Below are positions 14,088 through 22,976 of a DNA stretch of 64,000 nt, piece after piece. Source of the stretch: Mesobacillus boroniphilus (GTDB lineage Bacteria > Bacillota > Bacilli > Bacillales > Cytobacillaceae); contig NZ_QTKX01000001.1 of NCBI RefSeq assembly GCF_018424685.1, forward strand, positions 2,170,001 to 2,234,000, read 5' to 3'. The notes beneath the pieces are model-generated. The model had not been told where the DNA came from. It did no database searches and saw nothing but the letters and a program-made list of their open reading frames with translations. Position 1 is the stretch's first letter; each line of letters begins with the position of its first letter. The position numbers and the translations under genes are program-made.

Positions 14088-15860
14088 TCAGTTGTTTTCA
14101 GGACCATCAGCATGGTTAAAAGCATACACCTCTTTTACTATATCCGCAAAAAGAGGATTCACCCCACCCTCATTCTCCAGCACCCCTAAGTTGACAGTTA
14201 CTAGCGCATATTTTGGTTTTTCATAGGGAAAATATCCTGCGAACCATTTATTGTGTAATTGCTTGTCACCTTTGTATATCCCGGTTTCTGCTGTCCCTGA
14301 TTTTCCTGCCACCTCATATGGCAAGTCCCTGAACCATCTGCCCGTACCTTCTTCATTCACTACGACTTCTCGCAAAAGCTTTTGGAGCTTCATAGCTGTA
14401 AACGGTGATATTTTCTCCCCTTCAAGCTTCTGTTTTGGGAATTCAGTCATTTTTGCACCATTTTGGTATTGGATGGACAGTACGGCCCTGACCATGTCTT
14501 TTTCGCCTCCTCTAGCTATCGTAGCCATCATATTAGCAATAGCAAGCGGAGACACCCTCACTTCATGTTGACCAATCCCTGATAATGCTGCAAAATTCTT
14601 ATCCTTCCTCGCTTCATCCGATAGAAAAACCCTTCCTTCTTCCTCGTCCTGAAGCTGTTTGAAATCTTCAATATGGAAAATGTCACCATTCCACCCTACA
14701 CCGCCAGTGATTGACAGCATCTCTGCATATTTTTCGAGCATATTGGGATCCCTCTCCTGAAGCTCACGTGCTACCTCCCCAAAAGTCCTGTTGCAGCTCA
14801 CTGCAAAGCTATCATTGAAATTTAGCATTCCATGGTCATACTTCAAATCTGGTTCTCCACTAATCGTCTGGCTGCAATTGAACTTCCTGGCTGGATCATC
14901 GAGCCCATGATCAATTGCTGCCGCGGCTACAACCGTTTTAAAAACGGAGCCAGGTATATGCTGCCTAACCATCATATTTTCTGTCCCCTCGTCATTAAAA
15001 GGGTTTACACGGTTAATGTCTGGCCTTGACACCATTGCCAGTATACTGCTTGTTTCGATATCCAGCAGCACCAAGCCGCCTTTGTTGATGTTGTGCTGGT
15101 CAACTTTATACTCTAGGAGCTTTTGCAGATCTTTATCTATCGATGTCTGAAGGTTGATTGGGTAAAATGGATTGGCGGGATCTATGTATTTAACATTAAT
15201 CCCGAATAATGGTGCACCTTCTCCGTCAACATGGTAAACCAGTTTTGATTTCCCTTCAGCAACAAGGAACTCGTCAAAGCTTTTTTCCAATCCTGACAGA
15301 CCGATTAAGGTCCTAGGCAGCAAATCTTTCTCCCCATACCTTGATTTCAGGAGTGATTCATTCTCCCCAATGATACCCAGAAGTTGGGCAGCTGGCACTT
15401 TTCCCAATGGATACTTCCGTTCAACAGCAAATACTCCCGGGATTTCCATCTCGTTAATGATCTCCATTTGACTCTTTGTCAGGATCAACGGATCTGGGTC
15501 GCCAAAGGCAAATGGTTCCTTGGACTTTTCCACTGCATTTTTCAAAGCGTAATCAGATACACCTAGAGTCCTTGCGACCTTGTCAGCTTCCCAGTCCATT
15601 TTCTTTAAAAATGGAAACAGGACAAGAACAGACGAAGTTTCGTAGGATAAAGGGGCTCCTGACCTATCAAGGAAATTCCCTCTGCCATTGTCAACGACCA
15701 TTTCCTGGGACCTTTGCTTGACACTTGCTTCTATTAGATTTATTTCATGCTTGGAAAAGGATTCTGTATCAAGTAGCTGCAACTGGGCCAGCCGAAACAT
15801 CAGCAGACCAAAGACAGCTATGCATATCGAGATCCAAGCCACCATTCTTTTTTTACGCAT
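14088..15860 (-). CDS. pbpI: Class B penicillin-binding protein (PbpI/YrrR)
   Basis: A 590-residue transpeptidase for peptidoglycan cross-linking. One N-terminal membrane helix (about 7-25), a dimerisation/pedestal domain, then the catalytic domain: SVFK with nucleophile Ser305 and Lys308, the SCN triad (SxN) in FAVSCNRTF, and KSGTAETG (KTG-type). Length and neighbours (yrrS after, greA before) match B. subtilis pbpI. ATG at 15860 is used because GAGGTG precedes it; that ribosome site lies inside the terminator hairpin at 15860-15894. Related PBPs of this class act in sporulation or division. Confidence 0.93.
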   Translation of the reverse strand: MRKKRMVAWISICIAVFGLLMFRLAQLQLLDTESFSKHEINLIEASVKQRSQEMVVDNGRGNFLDRSGAPLSYETSSVLVLFPFLKKMDWEADKVARTLGVSDYALKNAVEKSKEPFAFGDPDPLILTKSQMEIINEMEIPGVFAVERKYPLGKVPAAQLLGIIGENESLLKSRYGEKDLLPRTLIGLSGLEKSFDEFLVAEGKSKLVYHVDGEGAPLFGINVKYIDPANPFYPINLQTSIDKDLQKLLEYKVDQHNINKGGLVLLDIETSSILAMVSRPDINRVNPFNDEGTENMMVRQHIPGSVFKTVVAAAAIDHGLDDPARKFNCSQTISGEPDLKYDHGMLNFNDSFAVSCNRTFGEVARELQERDPNMLEKYAEMLSITGGVGWNGDIFHIEDFKQLQDEEEGRVFLSDEARKDKNFAALSGIGQHEVRVSPLAIANMMATIARGGEKDMVRAVLSIQYQNGAKMTEFPKQKLEGEKISPFTAMKLQKLLREVVVNEEGTGRWFRDLPYEVAGKSGTAETGIYKGDKQLHNKWFAGYFPYEKPKYALVTVNLGVLENEGGVNPLFADIVKEVYAFNHADGPENN

Positions 15861-15894
15861 AAAAAACACCTCGTCAAAAGTGTTGACGAGGTGT
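15860..15894 (-). terminator. Hairpin between greA and pbpI that covers the pbpI ribosome site
   Basis: Perfect 12-bp stem ACACCTCGTCAA/TTGACGAGGTGT with a 5-base loop and a T run. On the minus strand its 3' arm contains GAGGTG, the pbpI ribosome site, and the T run reaches the pbpI start codon. Confidence 0.85.
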
Positions 15895-15927
15895 CTATGT
15901 TTCAAACCTGCTTGAAGTCAGAGATTC

Positions 15928-16404
15928 TTACTTTATTGATGTAATGCGAACGTTCATTTCACCGCCAGGAGTCTGGACAGTCACTTCGTCGTCAACCTTC
16001 TTGCCCATCAAGCTTTTTGCAATCGGAGAGTCGTTTGAAATTTTGCCCTCAAACGGGTCAGCTTCAGCACTTCCCACGATTGTATAGGATTCTTCATCGC
16101 CATCTGGAAGCTCGACAAAAGTCACTGTGCGGCCAAGGCTGACTGCATCTGTGCTCACTTCATCTTCCTGGATGATTTTTGCATTGCGAATCATATTTTC
16201 AAGAGTCGTGATACGGCCTTCAACAAAGGCTTGCTCTTCTTTCGCTGAATCATACTCAGAGTTCTCTGAAAGGTCGCCAAAGCTTCGCGCGATCTTTATT
16301 CTCTCAACCACTTCTTTACGTTTTACCGTTTTCAATTGTTCCAATTCTTGTTCTAGCTTTTCTTTTCCAGCCTGTGTCATAGGAAAAACTTTTTCTGTAG
16401 CCAA
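15928..16404 (-). CDS. greA: Transcription elongation factor GreA
   Basis: Rescues backtracked RNA polymerase by stimulating transcript cleavage. 158 residues: an N-terminal antiparallel coiled coil (about 8-78, with [15 protein letters not shown], whose acidic tip residues are the known functional loop) and a C-terminal FKBP-like domain ending MNVRITSIK. The start is TTG at 16404, seven bases behind GGAGTG. A TATAAT-like -10 lies upstream. It sits between udk and pbpI as in B. subtilis. Confidence 0.97.
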   Translation of the reverse strand: MATEKVFPMTQAGKEKLEQELEQLKTVKRKEVVERIKIARSFGDLSENSEYDSAKEEQAFVEGRITTLENMIRNAKIIQEDEVSTDAVSLGRTVTFVELPDGDEESYTIVGSAEADPFEGKISNDSPIAKSLMGKKVDDEVTVQTPGGEMNVRITSIK

Positions 16405-16559
16405 AATCCTTCACTCCTTCTAGTCTTCACAATTCCCCAAAAAATAGAATGTGTAATATTATATTATGTATCCTGAAAAATATACAGGAGCGCGTCCTTT
16501 ACCAGGCCGCGCGATTTAAATAGAGCCATTTCAGGCCATTTACTTTTCCTTGGACAAAA

Positions 16560-16584
16560 GGAAGCACTTTATTCAAGTACTTCC
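16560..16584 (-). terminator. Terminator of the udk operon
   Basis: Minus strand 8-bp stem GGAAGTAC/GTGCTTCC (one G-U pair), 9-base loop, then TTTTGTCC. It lies about 27 bases after udk. Confidence 0.65.
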
Positions 16585-16610
16585 ATGTCCACATTATCTA
16601 TGTTATTGTG

Positions 16611-17246
16611 TCACAAAAATGATTTTTGTTCAAGAATTGTTTGAATTTTTGTTACCATCAGATCAATTGCCACATGGTTGTGGCCGCCCTCAGGAATAAT
16701 AACATCTGCATATCGCTTGGTCGGCTCGATGAACTGGTTATGCATCGGCCTGACAACATTCACGTACTGTTCGATGACAGAGTCCATTGAACGTCCGCGC
16801 TCCTTGATGTCACGCAGCAGCCTGCGGATGATTCGTAAATCTGCATCTGTATCAACATAGAGCTTGATATCCATCAAGTTGCGAAGTCTCTCATCCTCAA
16901 GGATCAGAATTCCTTCAAGAATGATAACATCTTTTGGTTCAACATGGACGACCTCGCTGGACCTCGTATGGACAGCATAATCATAAACTGGCTTATCAAT
17001 CGCCTCGTGGCGAAGCAGCTTTTGGATATGTTCTATCAACAGGTCATTATCAAATGCCAGTGGATGGTCATAATTTGTCTTTAGACGCTCTTCCATTGGC
17101 AGATGGCTTTGGTCTTTATAATAGTAGTCTTGTTCAATCATCAGGATTGAGTGGCCTTTAAAGCTATCATAAATTGCTTTTGTTACACTTGTCTTTCCTG
17201 AGCCGGAGCCGCCGGCTACACCAATTACAACAGGCTTGCGGTCCAT
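16611..17246 (-). CDS. udk: Uridine kinase
   Basis: Phosphorylates uridine and cytidine in pyrimidine salvage. 211 residues with P-loop [19 protein letters not shown] (about residues 8-20), [18 protein letters not shown] and VILEGILIL motifs of the family. GGAG lies upstream of ATG at 17246, four bases past the trhP2 stop, so it is the last gene of the trmR-trhP1-trhP2-udk operon, as in B. subtilis. Confidence 0.97.
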   Translation of the reverse strand: MDRKPVVIGVAGGSGSGKTSVTKAIYDSFKGHSILMIEQDYYYKDQSHLPMEERLKTNYDHPLAFDNDLLIEHIQKLLRHEAIDKPVYDYAVHTRSSEVVHVEPKDVIILEGILILEDERLRNLMDIKLYVDTDADLRIIRRLLRDIKERGRSMDSVIEQYVNVVRPMHNQFIEPTKRYADVIIPEGGHNHVAIDLMVTKIQTILEQKSFL

Positions 17247-17250
17247 TTAT

Positions 17251-18519
17251 TTATTTCTCCTTCCGCATCATGTTATTTGGGTAAACAGGCTTGTCCATCT
17301 TGAACTTCACGATTTGAAGAGGATGGCGCGCTACATCCAGTTCATTGCCATCTTCATCCCAAATCTTCTCAATGACCTGAGTGAAGTTCTCAATCTCTGG
17401 TCCAAAGAATTCAACCTCATCGCCAGGCTTGAAGTAGTTTCTTTGCTGCAGTGTCACCATTTGTGTCTCAGCATCATAATCAAGCACCAGACCGGCAAAA
17501 TCAAAAGTTGTCTTTTTGCTATGGTTTCCAAACATTTGCTCTTTATACCCAGGAACTCCCTCAAAGAAGGCAGTTGCTGTCTCACGGTTCGCACATTTAT
17601 CCAATTCTTCAAGCCATTCCTGCTTGATGACAAAGTTTTCAGGGTCTGCGCAATAAGCATCAATGACTTTGCGATACACACTAACTACTGTAGCAACGTA
17701 GTGGATCGACTTCATTCGTCCTTCGATCTTCAAGCTGTCAATTCCAAGCTCGATCATACGAGGGATGGATTCGATTAACTTAAGGTCCTTAGGGCTCATC
17801 GCAAAAGGAGAGTCACCTTCAGCAAATAAGGCGTTTTCTTCCTTTCCCTCAAGTGTATACAAGTCGTAATCCCAACGGCATGATTGGCAGCAGCCACCGC
17901 GGTTTGAATCACGGGCTGTCATGTGATTGCTCAACGTACAGCGGCCGGAATAGGCGATACACATTGCTCCATGGATGAAGGTTTCGATTTCGATATCAAC
18001 CTTTTCCTTCATCTCCTTGATTTCTTCCCCGCTTGTTTCACGCGCAAGAACAACACGCTCTAGACCTTCTTCTTTCCAGAACTGGACAGCCTTCCAGTTT
18101 GAAAGGGATTGCTGTGTGCTCAAGTGAACTTCAATCTCCGGAGCAACCCTGCGGCAAGTTTCGATGATCAAAGGATCAGCTACGATGATGCCGTGAACGC
18201 CAGCACCCTTCAATCCTAACAGATAGTCTTCTAGACCATCGATGTTTTCGTTATGGGCAAAAATGTTTGTTGTAACATATATTTTTGCGCCGTATTTCTT
18301 GGCGAACTCAACGCCTTCTTTCATTTCCTCAAAAGTGAAATTATCTGCGTTTGAGCGCAAACCATACTCCTGACCGCCAATAAAGACGGCATCTGCACCA
18401 TAATGGACCGCAATCTTAAGTTTTTCAAGATTTCCGGCTGGCGCAAGCAGTTCTGGTTTTTTAACAATGACACGTTTTCCGTCAACAATTTGTGAGATTT
18501 TATCTGATACTGCTGTCAT
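17251..18519 (-). CDS. trhP2: tRNA hydroxylation protein TrhP2 (U32 peptidase family)
   Basis: A 422-residue U32-family protein (YrrO in older naming). It works with TrhP1 in prephenate-dependent hydroxylation of U34 in tRNA, the first step to 5-methoxyuridine. Visible features: KPELLAPAGNLEKLKIAVHYGADAV at the N-terminus as parts of the U32 fold, and a cysteine group GRC, GGCCQSC in the middle that fits iron-sulfur binding in this family. AAGGAGG lies before ATG. Operon with trhP1 and the methyltransferase trmR supports the assignment. Confidence 0.92.
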   Translation of the reverse strand: MTAVSDKISQIVDGKRVIVKKPELLAPAGNLEKLKIAVHYGADAVFIGGQEYGLRSNADNFTFEEMKEGVEFAKKYGAKIYVTTNIFAHNENIDGLEDYLLGLKGAGVHGIIVADPLIIETCRRVAPEIEVHLSTQQSLSNWKAVQFWKEEGLERVVLARETSGEEIKEMKEKVDIEIETFIHGAMCIAYSGRCTLSNHMTARDSNRGGCCQSCRWDYDLYTLEGKEENALFAEGDSPFAMSPKDLKLIESIPRMIELGIDSLKIEGRMKSIHYVATVVSVYRKVIDAYCADPENFVIKQEWLEELDKCANRETATAFFEGVPGYKEQMFGNHSKKTTFDFAGLVLDYDAETQMVTLQQRNYFKPGDEVEFFGPEIENFTQVIEKIWDEDGNELDVARHPLQIVKFKMDKPVYPNNMMRKEK

Positions 18520-18546
18520 TACGCAACCTCCTTATAGTGTTTATTC

Positions 18547-19476
18547 TTAGTAAACCGTCTCTTTAAAGTAGAATCCTGTATCAAGCGGTCGGTTAGCCGG
18601 CTGCAATTGTTCTGCCGCTTCCAGTAATCCGTCTTTTTCTTCGTCATATTGGTCAGGATCTTCTACAGCCAAATCAATGGCTTTGCGATAAAGTTTTGTA
18701 ACTTCCAAAATATATTCAGGGCTTTTTAGAATGCCGTCAATTTTAAAAGAATCGATACCTGCTTCCACAAGCTCCGTTAGTTCATCGATAATGCAAATAT
18801 CGTTAGGACTCATGATGTGAGTGCCATTTTCATCCTCGAAAATAGGGTATTTATTCTCCCGTTCTTTATCATGAAGGAACATATTGCGTTCTTGTTTGCG
18901 GTTTTCAACTTCAAGAGCTTTGCCTTGGTATTCAAAATAATGTCCGAGCAGTGGGCGTTTAGACTGGAACATGTTCATCATTCCGTGAACCTGAACCTCA
19001 ATTTCAACCTCGGCATTTTCCTTGATTTCAACAATCGCGTCCATGTTGATTTCCCTTGCAAGAACAGCGCGCTTTGCACCTTTCCTGCCCCAATAGTTGC
19101 ATGTATACCAGTTCGTTCCTGTTATTTCCGTGCTCCAATGAAGCTTCATTTCCGGAGCAAATTCCTTTGCGGCCATCAAAACAGCAGGATCGCCAAAAGT
19201 GACTCCATCTGCTTTAACATCCTGCAGGTAAGTAAGGTAATCGCCAAGCAGCTCCACTTTCTCATTGTGGAACAATGCATTCATAGCGACATACACTTTC
19301 TTGCCTTTTGAATGAGCCATTTCAATTGCCTGCTTTACGTCTTCTCGGTTAAACTCGCCAGCGAGTCTCAGTCCGAATTTTTGTTCACCAATCAAGAAAG
19401 CGTCTGCTCCCGCCTCCGCTAGTGGAATAATATCCTCAACACTCTTTGGAGTTACCAATAATTCAGGTTTATTCAT
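18547..19476 (-). CDS. trhP1: tRNA hydroxylation protein TrhP1 (U32 family)
   Basis: A 309-residue U32-family protein (YrrN in older naming), partner of TrhP2. It has the N-terminal PELLVTPKSVEDIIPLAEAG repeat of the fold and VHGMMNMFQSKRPLLGHYF where TrhP2 carries its cysteine cluster; those cysteines are missing here, as expected for the TrhP1 branch. ATG at 19476 is chosen because GAGGTG lies seven bases upstream and overlaps the trmR stop; length then equals the B. subtilis protein as I recall it. Confidence 0.9.
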   Translation of the reverse strand: MNKPELLVTPKSVEDIIPLAEAGADAFLIGEQKFGLRLAGEFNREDVKQAIEMAHSKGKKVYVAMNALFHNEKVELLGDYLTYLQDVKADGVTFGDPAVLMAAKEFAPEMKLHWSTEITGTNWYTCNYWGRKGAKRAVLAREINMDAIVEIKENAEVEIEVQVHGMMNMFQSKRPLLGHYFEYQGKALEVENRKQERNMFLHDKERENKYPIFEDENGTHIMSPNDICIIDELTELVEAGIDSFKIDGILKSPEYILEVTKLYRKAIDLAVEDPDQYDEEKDGLLEAAEQLQPANRPLDTGFYFKETVY

Positions 19477-19481
19477 TCCGG

Positions 19482-20120
19482 TCACCTCTTCTTACTAACC
19501 GCTACACCATCGCCAATCGGAAGGATGACTGTATCATACTCCTCGTTGGCTGTTAGCCAGCGGTTGAATTCGTCTATTTTTTTAACCAGGCTGCGAACCC
19601 TCTTGCTTTCTGCTTCCTGATTATATACAAGTCCTTTGAAAAGGACGTTATCCGTAATGATCATGCCCCCAGGCTTTAAATGCCTTGAGTATATATCAAA
19701 AAAACGTTTATACTGCCCCTTGGCCGCATCAATAAAAATCGCATCAAACGGAGCATGGCCGGCAACTTCCTCCTCCAGCTCAAGGGCATCTCCACTGATT
19801 TGGATGATCCGCTGCTGCATGCCAGCCCTCTTTATATAATCAACAGCAAGCTTAAACCGTTCCTCATCACGTTCCAATGTGATGATCTTTGCTTGCGGCA
19901 GGGCGTATGCCATCCTTAGTGCGGAATAGCCTATCGCTGTCCCTACCTCAAGGATAGCTTCAGGCTGCTGTATTCGCAAAAGCTGGAGCATTGTTTCAAT
20001 ACCTGCCGGCTCCATGATTGGAACACCATTTTGACGGGCATATTCCTCCATCTCTGCAATGAGGCCATCCCTCGGCTGTATAAGAGAATCTATATAACTT
20101 TGCAGCTCTTGACTTAGCAA
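19482..20120 (-). CDS. trmR: tRNA 5-hydroxyuridine methyltransferase TrmR
   Basis: A 212-residue class I SAM-dependent O-methyltransferase (YrrM), making 5-methoxyuridine from 5-hydroxyuridine at tRNA position 34. Motif I is ILEVGTAIGYSALRMA; then TLERDEERF, FDAIFIDAAKGQY and GGMIITDNVLF follow in the order of the COMT-like family. TTG start at 20120 with GAGGTG eight bases upstream. The gene order trmR-trhP1-trhP2-udk matches B. subtilis, and its own trhP neighbours provide the substrate. Confidence 0.92.
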   Translation of the reverse strand: MLSQELQSYIDSLIQPRDGLIAEMEEYARQNGVPIMEPAGIETMLQLLRIQQPEAILEVGTAIGYSALRMAYALPQAKIITLERDEERFKLAVDYIKRAGMQQRIIQISGDALELEEEVAGHAPFDAIFIDAAKGQYKRFFDIYSRHLKPGGMIITDNVLFKGLVYNQEAESKRVRSLVKKIDEFNRWLTANEEYDTVILPIGDGVAVSKKR

Positions 20121-20150
20121 GCTGCTTCACCTCTATTCAAAGGCCAAAAA

Positions 20151-20315
20151 TCAGCCAGAGTAGATATATAAAATGACTGTCCAAGCATGAAAAAAATAGC
20201 GTTCACAGGTTAAGAGAGACACCGCCCGGCAATATTGCCGTTCCGGTTCATAAGCTAAAAAAGCCACAACTCCTACTTCTGCAATGCACGCTATCAAATA
20301 AATCGGAGCTCTCAT
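20151..20315 (-). CDS. Possible small membrane protein, 54 residues
   Basis: An open frame MRAPIYLIACIAEVGVVAFL followed by AYEPERQYCRAVSLL and a hydrophobic aromatic tail (YFFHAWTVILYIYSG). Two hydrophobic segments and three cysteines. It fills the otherwise empty 311-bp gap between mltG and trmR, ending 31 bases before trmR. The ribosome site (AGGGTAAG) is weak. No family recognised; could be chance. Confidence 0.35.
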   Translation of the reverse strand: MRAPIYLIACIAEVGVVAFLAYEPERQYCRAVSLLTCERYFFHAWTVILYIYSG

Positions 20316-20391
20316 AAAGAGCTTACCCTAGACAGTAACATTACTATTGAATCTAGAAAAAAACACTTGAATTATTTTATCACAATAAGAA

Positions 20392-20419
20392 GGGAAATGC
20401 TAATCTTTCTGCATTCCCC
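20392..20419 (-). terminator. Possible terminator of mltG
   Basis: Minus strand GGGGAATGC pairs with GCATTTCCC (one G-U), 10-base loop, then TTCTTATTG. Moderate strength. Confidence 0.5.
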
Positions 20420-20431
20420 TTTTATTTACTG

Positions 20432-21583
20432 TTATTTTTTGTTTGTTATATGTTCGGCAACTTTACGGTTATGTTCAGCAAGTGTTTTAGAGAAGAGTAC
20501 ATCTCCATTAGAGGTGGCAAGAAAATACATATCATCCGTGTCAGCAGGTGCCAGAGCGGCCTCGATTGACATTACCCCTGGATTGGCGATCGGGCCCGGC
20601 GGCAACCCTTGTATTTTATAAGTGTTATAAGGGTCATCAATTTCAAGGTCCTTAAAAAATACCCGTTCTTTATGTTCTCCATGCGCGTAAAGGACGGTCG
20701 GATCTGTTTGCAGCATCATTCCGTCTTCCAGGCGATTGTAGAAGACGCTTGCGATTTTATCGCGGTCAACTTTTTCAGTCGCTTCTTCTTCAATCAGCGA
20801 TGCCATCGTCATCAATTGATGTGTAGTCATTTCCTTTTCTTCCATCTGTCCTCTGAATTCACCGAGAACTTCTTTAGTCTTAGTCAGCATGACAGTAACG
20901 ATTTCCTCGACCGTCGGCTTTTCAGAATAAAAAGGATAAGTTGCCGGGAACAGATAACCTTCAAGTGGATACTTCACATTTTCGTTTAAGATGTCTTGCG
21001 TTAGAACGTCAGGATATCTTCCCATCATTTTTGTGATGAATTCCTTATCGTTCAGCTGTTTAAAAATTTCTTCTTCGTTTTGCTGTGTTTTCTCCGCGAT
21101 GATTCCAGCGATTTGCTTCAACTGTTTTCCTTCAGGAATGGTGATTTTCATGACTACATCCTGCATGACTTTACCAGTTTTCAAGCTCGAAATTATTTCA
21201 GGAAGTGTCATGGACGGATTCATCTTATAATCCCCGGCCATAAAACCTGCTTCATTTTTAAATTTCACATAGTATTTGAAGACTCTCGCATCCCGGATTA
21301 CACCATTCTCCTCCAATATCTTTCCGATTCCAGTAGTAGAAGAACCAATCGGAATATTGACATCGATCGTCTTCTCGCTGGATTCATCTACCGGCTTCAA
21401 GGCTTCTTTAATATAATAATATCCGCCTCCGCCAACTGCCCCGATGAGCAGGATCCCGACAATTGCCGTGATGAAGACAATCTTCCTAACGATTCTTGCT
21501 TCATTCTGCTGTTCGATCAGCTTCTCAGCTATCAACTTCTTTTTATCGTTTTTCGCGTCTTTTATATTTTTTTCGTCAGACAT
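20432..21583 (-). CDS. mltG: Endolytic murein transglycosylase MltG
   Basis: A 383-residue membrane-anchored lytic transglycosylase (YceG family) that cuts nascent glycan strands. A charged cytoplasmic head precedes one membrane helix (about 34-56, VFITAIVGILLIGAVGGGGYY); a LysM-like subdomain includes IPIGSSTTGIGKILEENGVI; the catalytic domain has ASLIEEEATEKVDRDKIASVFYNRL with the catalytic Glu in the EEE stretch, then LQTDPTVLYA and GLPPGPIANPG. GGAGGGGG lies before ATG. Same place as yrrL in B. subtilis. Confidence 0.96.
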   Translation of the reverse strand: MSDEKNIKDAKNDKKKLIAEKLIEQQNEARIVRKIVFITAIVGILLIGAVGGGGYYYIKEALKPVDESSEKTIDVNIPIGSSTTGIGKILEENGVIRDARVFKYYVKFKNEAGFMAGDYKMNPSMTLPEIISSLKTGKVMQDVVMKITIPEGKQLKQIAGIIAEKTQQNEEEIFKQLNDKEFITKMMGRYPDVLTQDILNENVKYPLEGYLFPATYPFYSEKPTVEEIVTVMLTKTKEVLGEFRGQMEEKEMTTHQLMTMASLIEEEATEKVDRDKIASVFYNRLEDGMMLQTDPTVLYAHGEHKERVFFKDLEIDDPYNTYKIQGLPPGPIANPGVMSIEAALAPADTDDMYFLATSNGDVLFSKTLAEHNRKVAEHITNKK

Positions 21584-21646
21584 AAGTTCCCCCTCCAGTT
21601 AACAATGCTGATTTCCTGGATACTCTCTTTTTTCACATCTCGAACC

Positions 21647-21677
21647 ATTATACTATATTTTTTATTTCTATTTGCAA
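21647..21677 (-). promoter_or_regulatory. Possible promoter of mltG
   Basis: Minus strand TTGCAA and TATAAT with a 19-bp spacer, about 65 bases before the mltG start. The rest of the 320-bp gap between yrzB and mltG shows only the yrzB terminator. Confidence 0.4.
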
Positions 21678-21869
21678 ATAATTACGAAAAAATACCTTGA
21701 ACGACAAACAAACCAAAAATTCGACAGTGGACTCAGGCGTATGATAACACATAATCGGTGTTTTTTTCGAGGGAGGTGCCATCTGAGGACAATAGAGATT
21801 ATCTATCGGACACTTTCCCAGGATTCCTTCTTCTGATTGGTCCATAGATCTTCCGTAAAACAAATAAAA

Positions 21870-21892
21870 GACCAGGCTATATTCGCCTGGTC
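21870..21892 (-). terminator. Terminator of yrzB
   Basis: Perfect 8-bp stem GACCAGGC/GCCTGGTC, 7-base loop, then TTTTATTTGTTTT on the minus strand. Confidence 0.85.
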
Positions 21893-21907
21893 CCATTTGA
21901 ACATATT

Positions 21908-22195
21908 TTATTCTTCGTCTTGCTCTGCAAGGAATGTTTCTAACATTTCTTCGATCATGTCCCATTCTGCGTCAGTTTCGATTGGCATTAGTTCGCCATC
22001 TTCGTTGTCTTCTGAAGGGCTGAATGCTGATGCGTGGATTTCGATTTCTTCATCATCGTTATCCTCTGCACCTACTGGATAATAAAGAACATATGACTTG
22101 CCAAATTCATCAGAGTCAAATGTGAAAAGCACTTCGCATAGTTGTTCGTTACCGTTTTCGTCTACTACTGTGATGTTGTTTTCGCCGTGATCCAT
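21908..22195 (-). CDS. yrzB: DUF1292 family protein YrzB
   Basis: A 95-residue acidic protein ([20 protein letters not shown]...) with the DUF1292 pattern [22 protein letters not shown] and an Asp/Glu-rich C-terminal half. Function unknown. ATG at 22195 has GAGGTG six bases upstream. It closes the ireB-ruvX-yrzB operon, an order conserved across Bacillales, followed by a good terminator. Confidence 0.92.
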   Translation of the reverse strand: MDHGENNITVVDENGNEQLCEVLFTFDSDEFGKSYVLYYPVGAEDNDDEEIEIHASAFSPSEDNEDGELMPIETDAEWDMIEEMLETFLAEQDEE

Positions 22196-22210
22196 TGTAG
22201 TCACCTCAAT

Positions 22211-22627
22211 TTAATTTTGGCTGTTTAAATAGCCTTGTAAAATCATAACTGCAGCCATTTTATCAATGACCTTTTTCCTTTTTTTGCGGCTCAAGTCTGC
22301 CTCAAGCAAAACCCGCTCTGCAGCCACTGTCGTCAGGCGCTCGTCCCAAAGGATGACAGGGACTCCGAACCTTTCCTCCAATTCACGGGCATAGAACTGG
22401 CTGGCCTCTCCGCGAGGGCCAATCGTGCCGTTCATGTTTTTAGGCAGCCCGACGACAACTTTGCCGACTTCGTACTCTTTTATTATTTTACCTAATTCAT
22501 CGAAACCAAACACATTTTCTTCTTCGTTGATTTTCAATGTTTCAAGTCCCTGAGCTGTCCATCCGAGTTCATCGCTCAGCGCAATGCCGACTGTTTTCGA
22601 GCCGACATCCAATCCCATGGTCCGCAT
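22211..22627 (-). CDS. ruvX: YqgF/RuvX Holliday junction resolvase-like nuclease
   Basis: A 138-residue RNase H-fold protein (YrrK). Visible acidic residues of the fold: Asp7 in [16 protein letters not shown], Glu in the [10 protein letters not shown] region, and Asp in [23 protein letters not shown] closes the protein. E. coli YqgF acts in 16S rRNA 5' end maturation; resolvase activity is reported for other members. Its start touches the ireB stop, so translation is coupled. Confidence 0.95.
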   Translation of the reverse strand: MRTMGLDVGSKTVGIALSDELGWTAQGLETLKINEEENVFGFDELGKIIKEYEVGKVVVGLPKNMNGTIGPRGEASQFYARELEERFGVPVILWDERLTTVAAERVLLEADLSRKKRKKVIDKMAAVMILQGYLNSQN

Positions 22628-22897
22628 TTATTTCCCCTCTCGATGGTTCCTTAAATAGGATTTAACCAGTTCCTCGATAATTTCATCCCGCTCTAGCTTG
22701 CGGATGATATTGCGGGCATCCCGATGGCGGGGAATATAGGCCGGGTCGCCAGAGAGCAAATATCCGACAATCTGGTTGATCGGGTTATACCCCTTATCCT
22801 GCAAGGCTTCATAGACCTGCAGCAGGACTTCATTGGCATCATGCTCAAAAGGCTCTTCGGGAAAATTAAATCTCATCGTTTTATCAAACGAGCTCAT
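22628..22897 (-). CDS. yrzL: IreB-family regulatory phosphoprotein (YrzL)
   Basis: An 89-residue protein ([20 protein letters not shown]) of the UPF0297/IreB family; in Enterococcus IreB is phosphorylated on threonine by the kinase IreK and tunes cell-wall stress tolerance. The conserved core [31 protein letters not shown] is split over the middle of the protein. ATG at 22897 with GAGGTG six bases upstream. It is directly followed by ruvX, a conserved pairing. Confidence 0.94.
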   Translation of the reverse strand: MSSFDKTMRFNFPEEPFEHDANEVLLQVYEALQDKGYNPINQIVGYLLSGDPAYIPRHRDARNIIRKLERDEIIEELVKSYLRNHREGK

Positions 22898-22976
22898 CGA
22901 ATGCACCTCACTTTTAAAAAATGGCAGGCAAATTTTTCTTTAGGTTATCTTCATTCTACACTACTTTACTTTTATA

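Noticed and set aside
21648-21965. 105-residue minus-strand frame overlapping yrzB
   Set aside because: It overlaps the yrzB 3' end, runs through its terminator and the mltG promoter, and looks like random translation.
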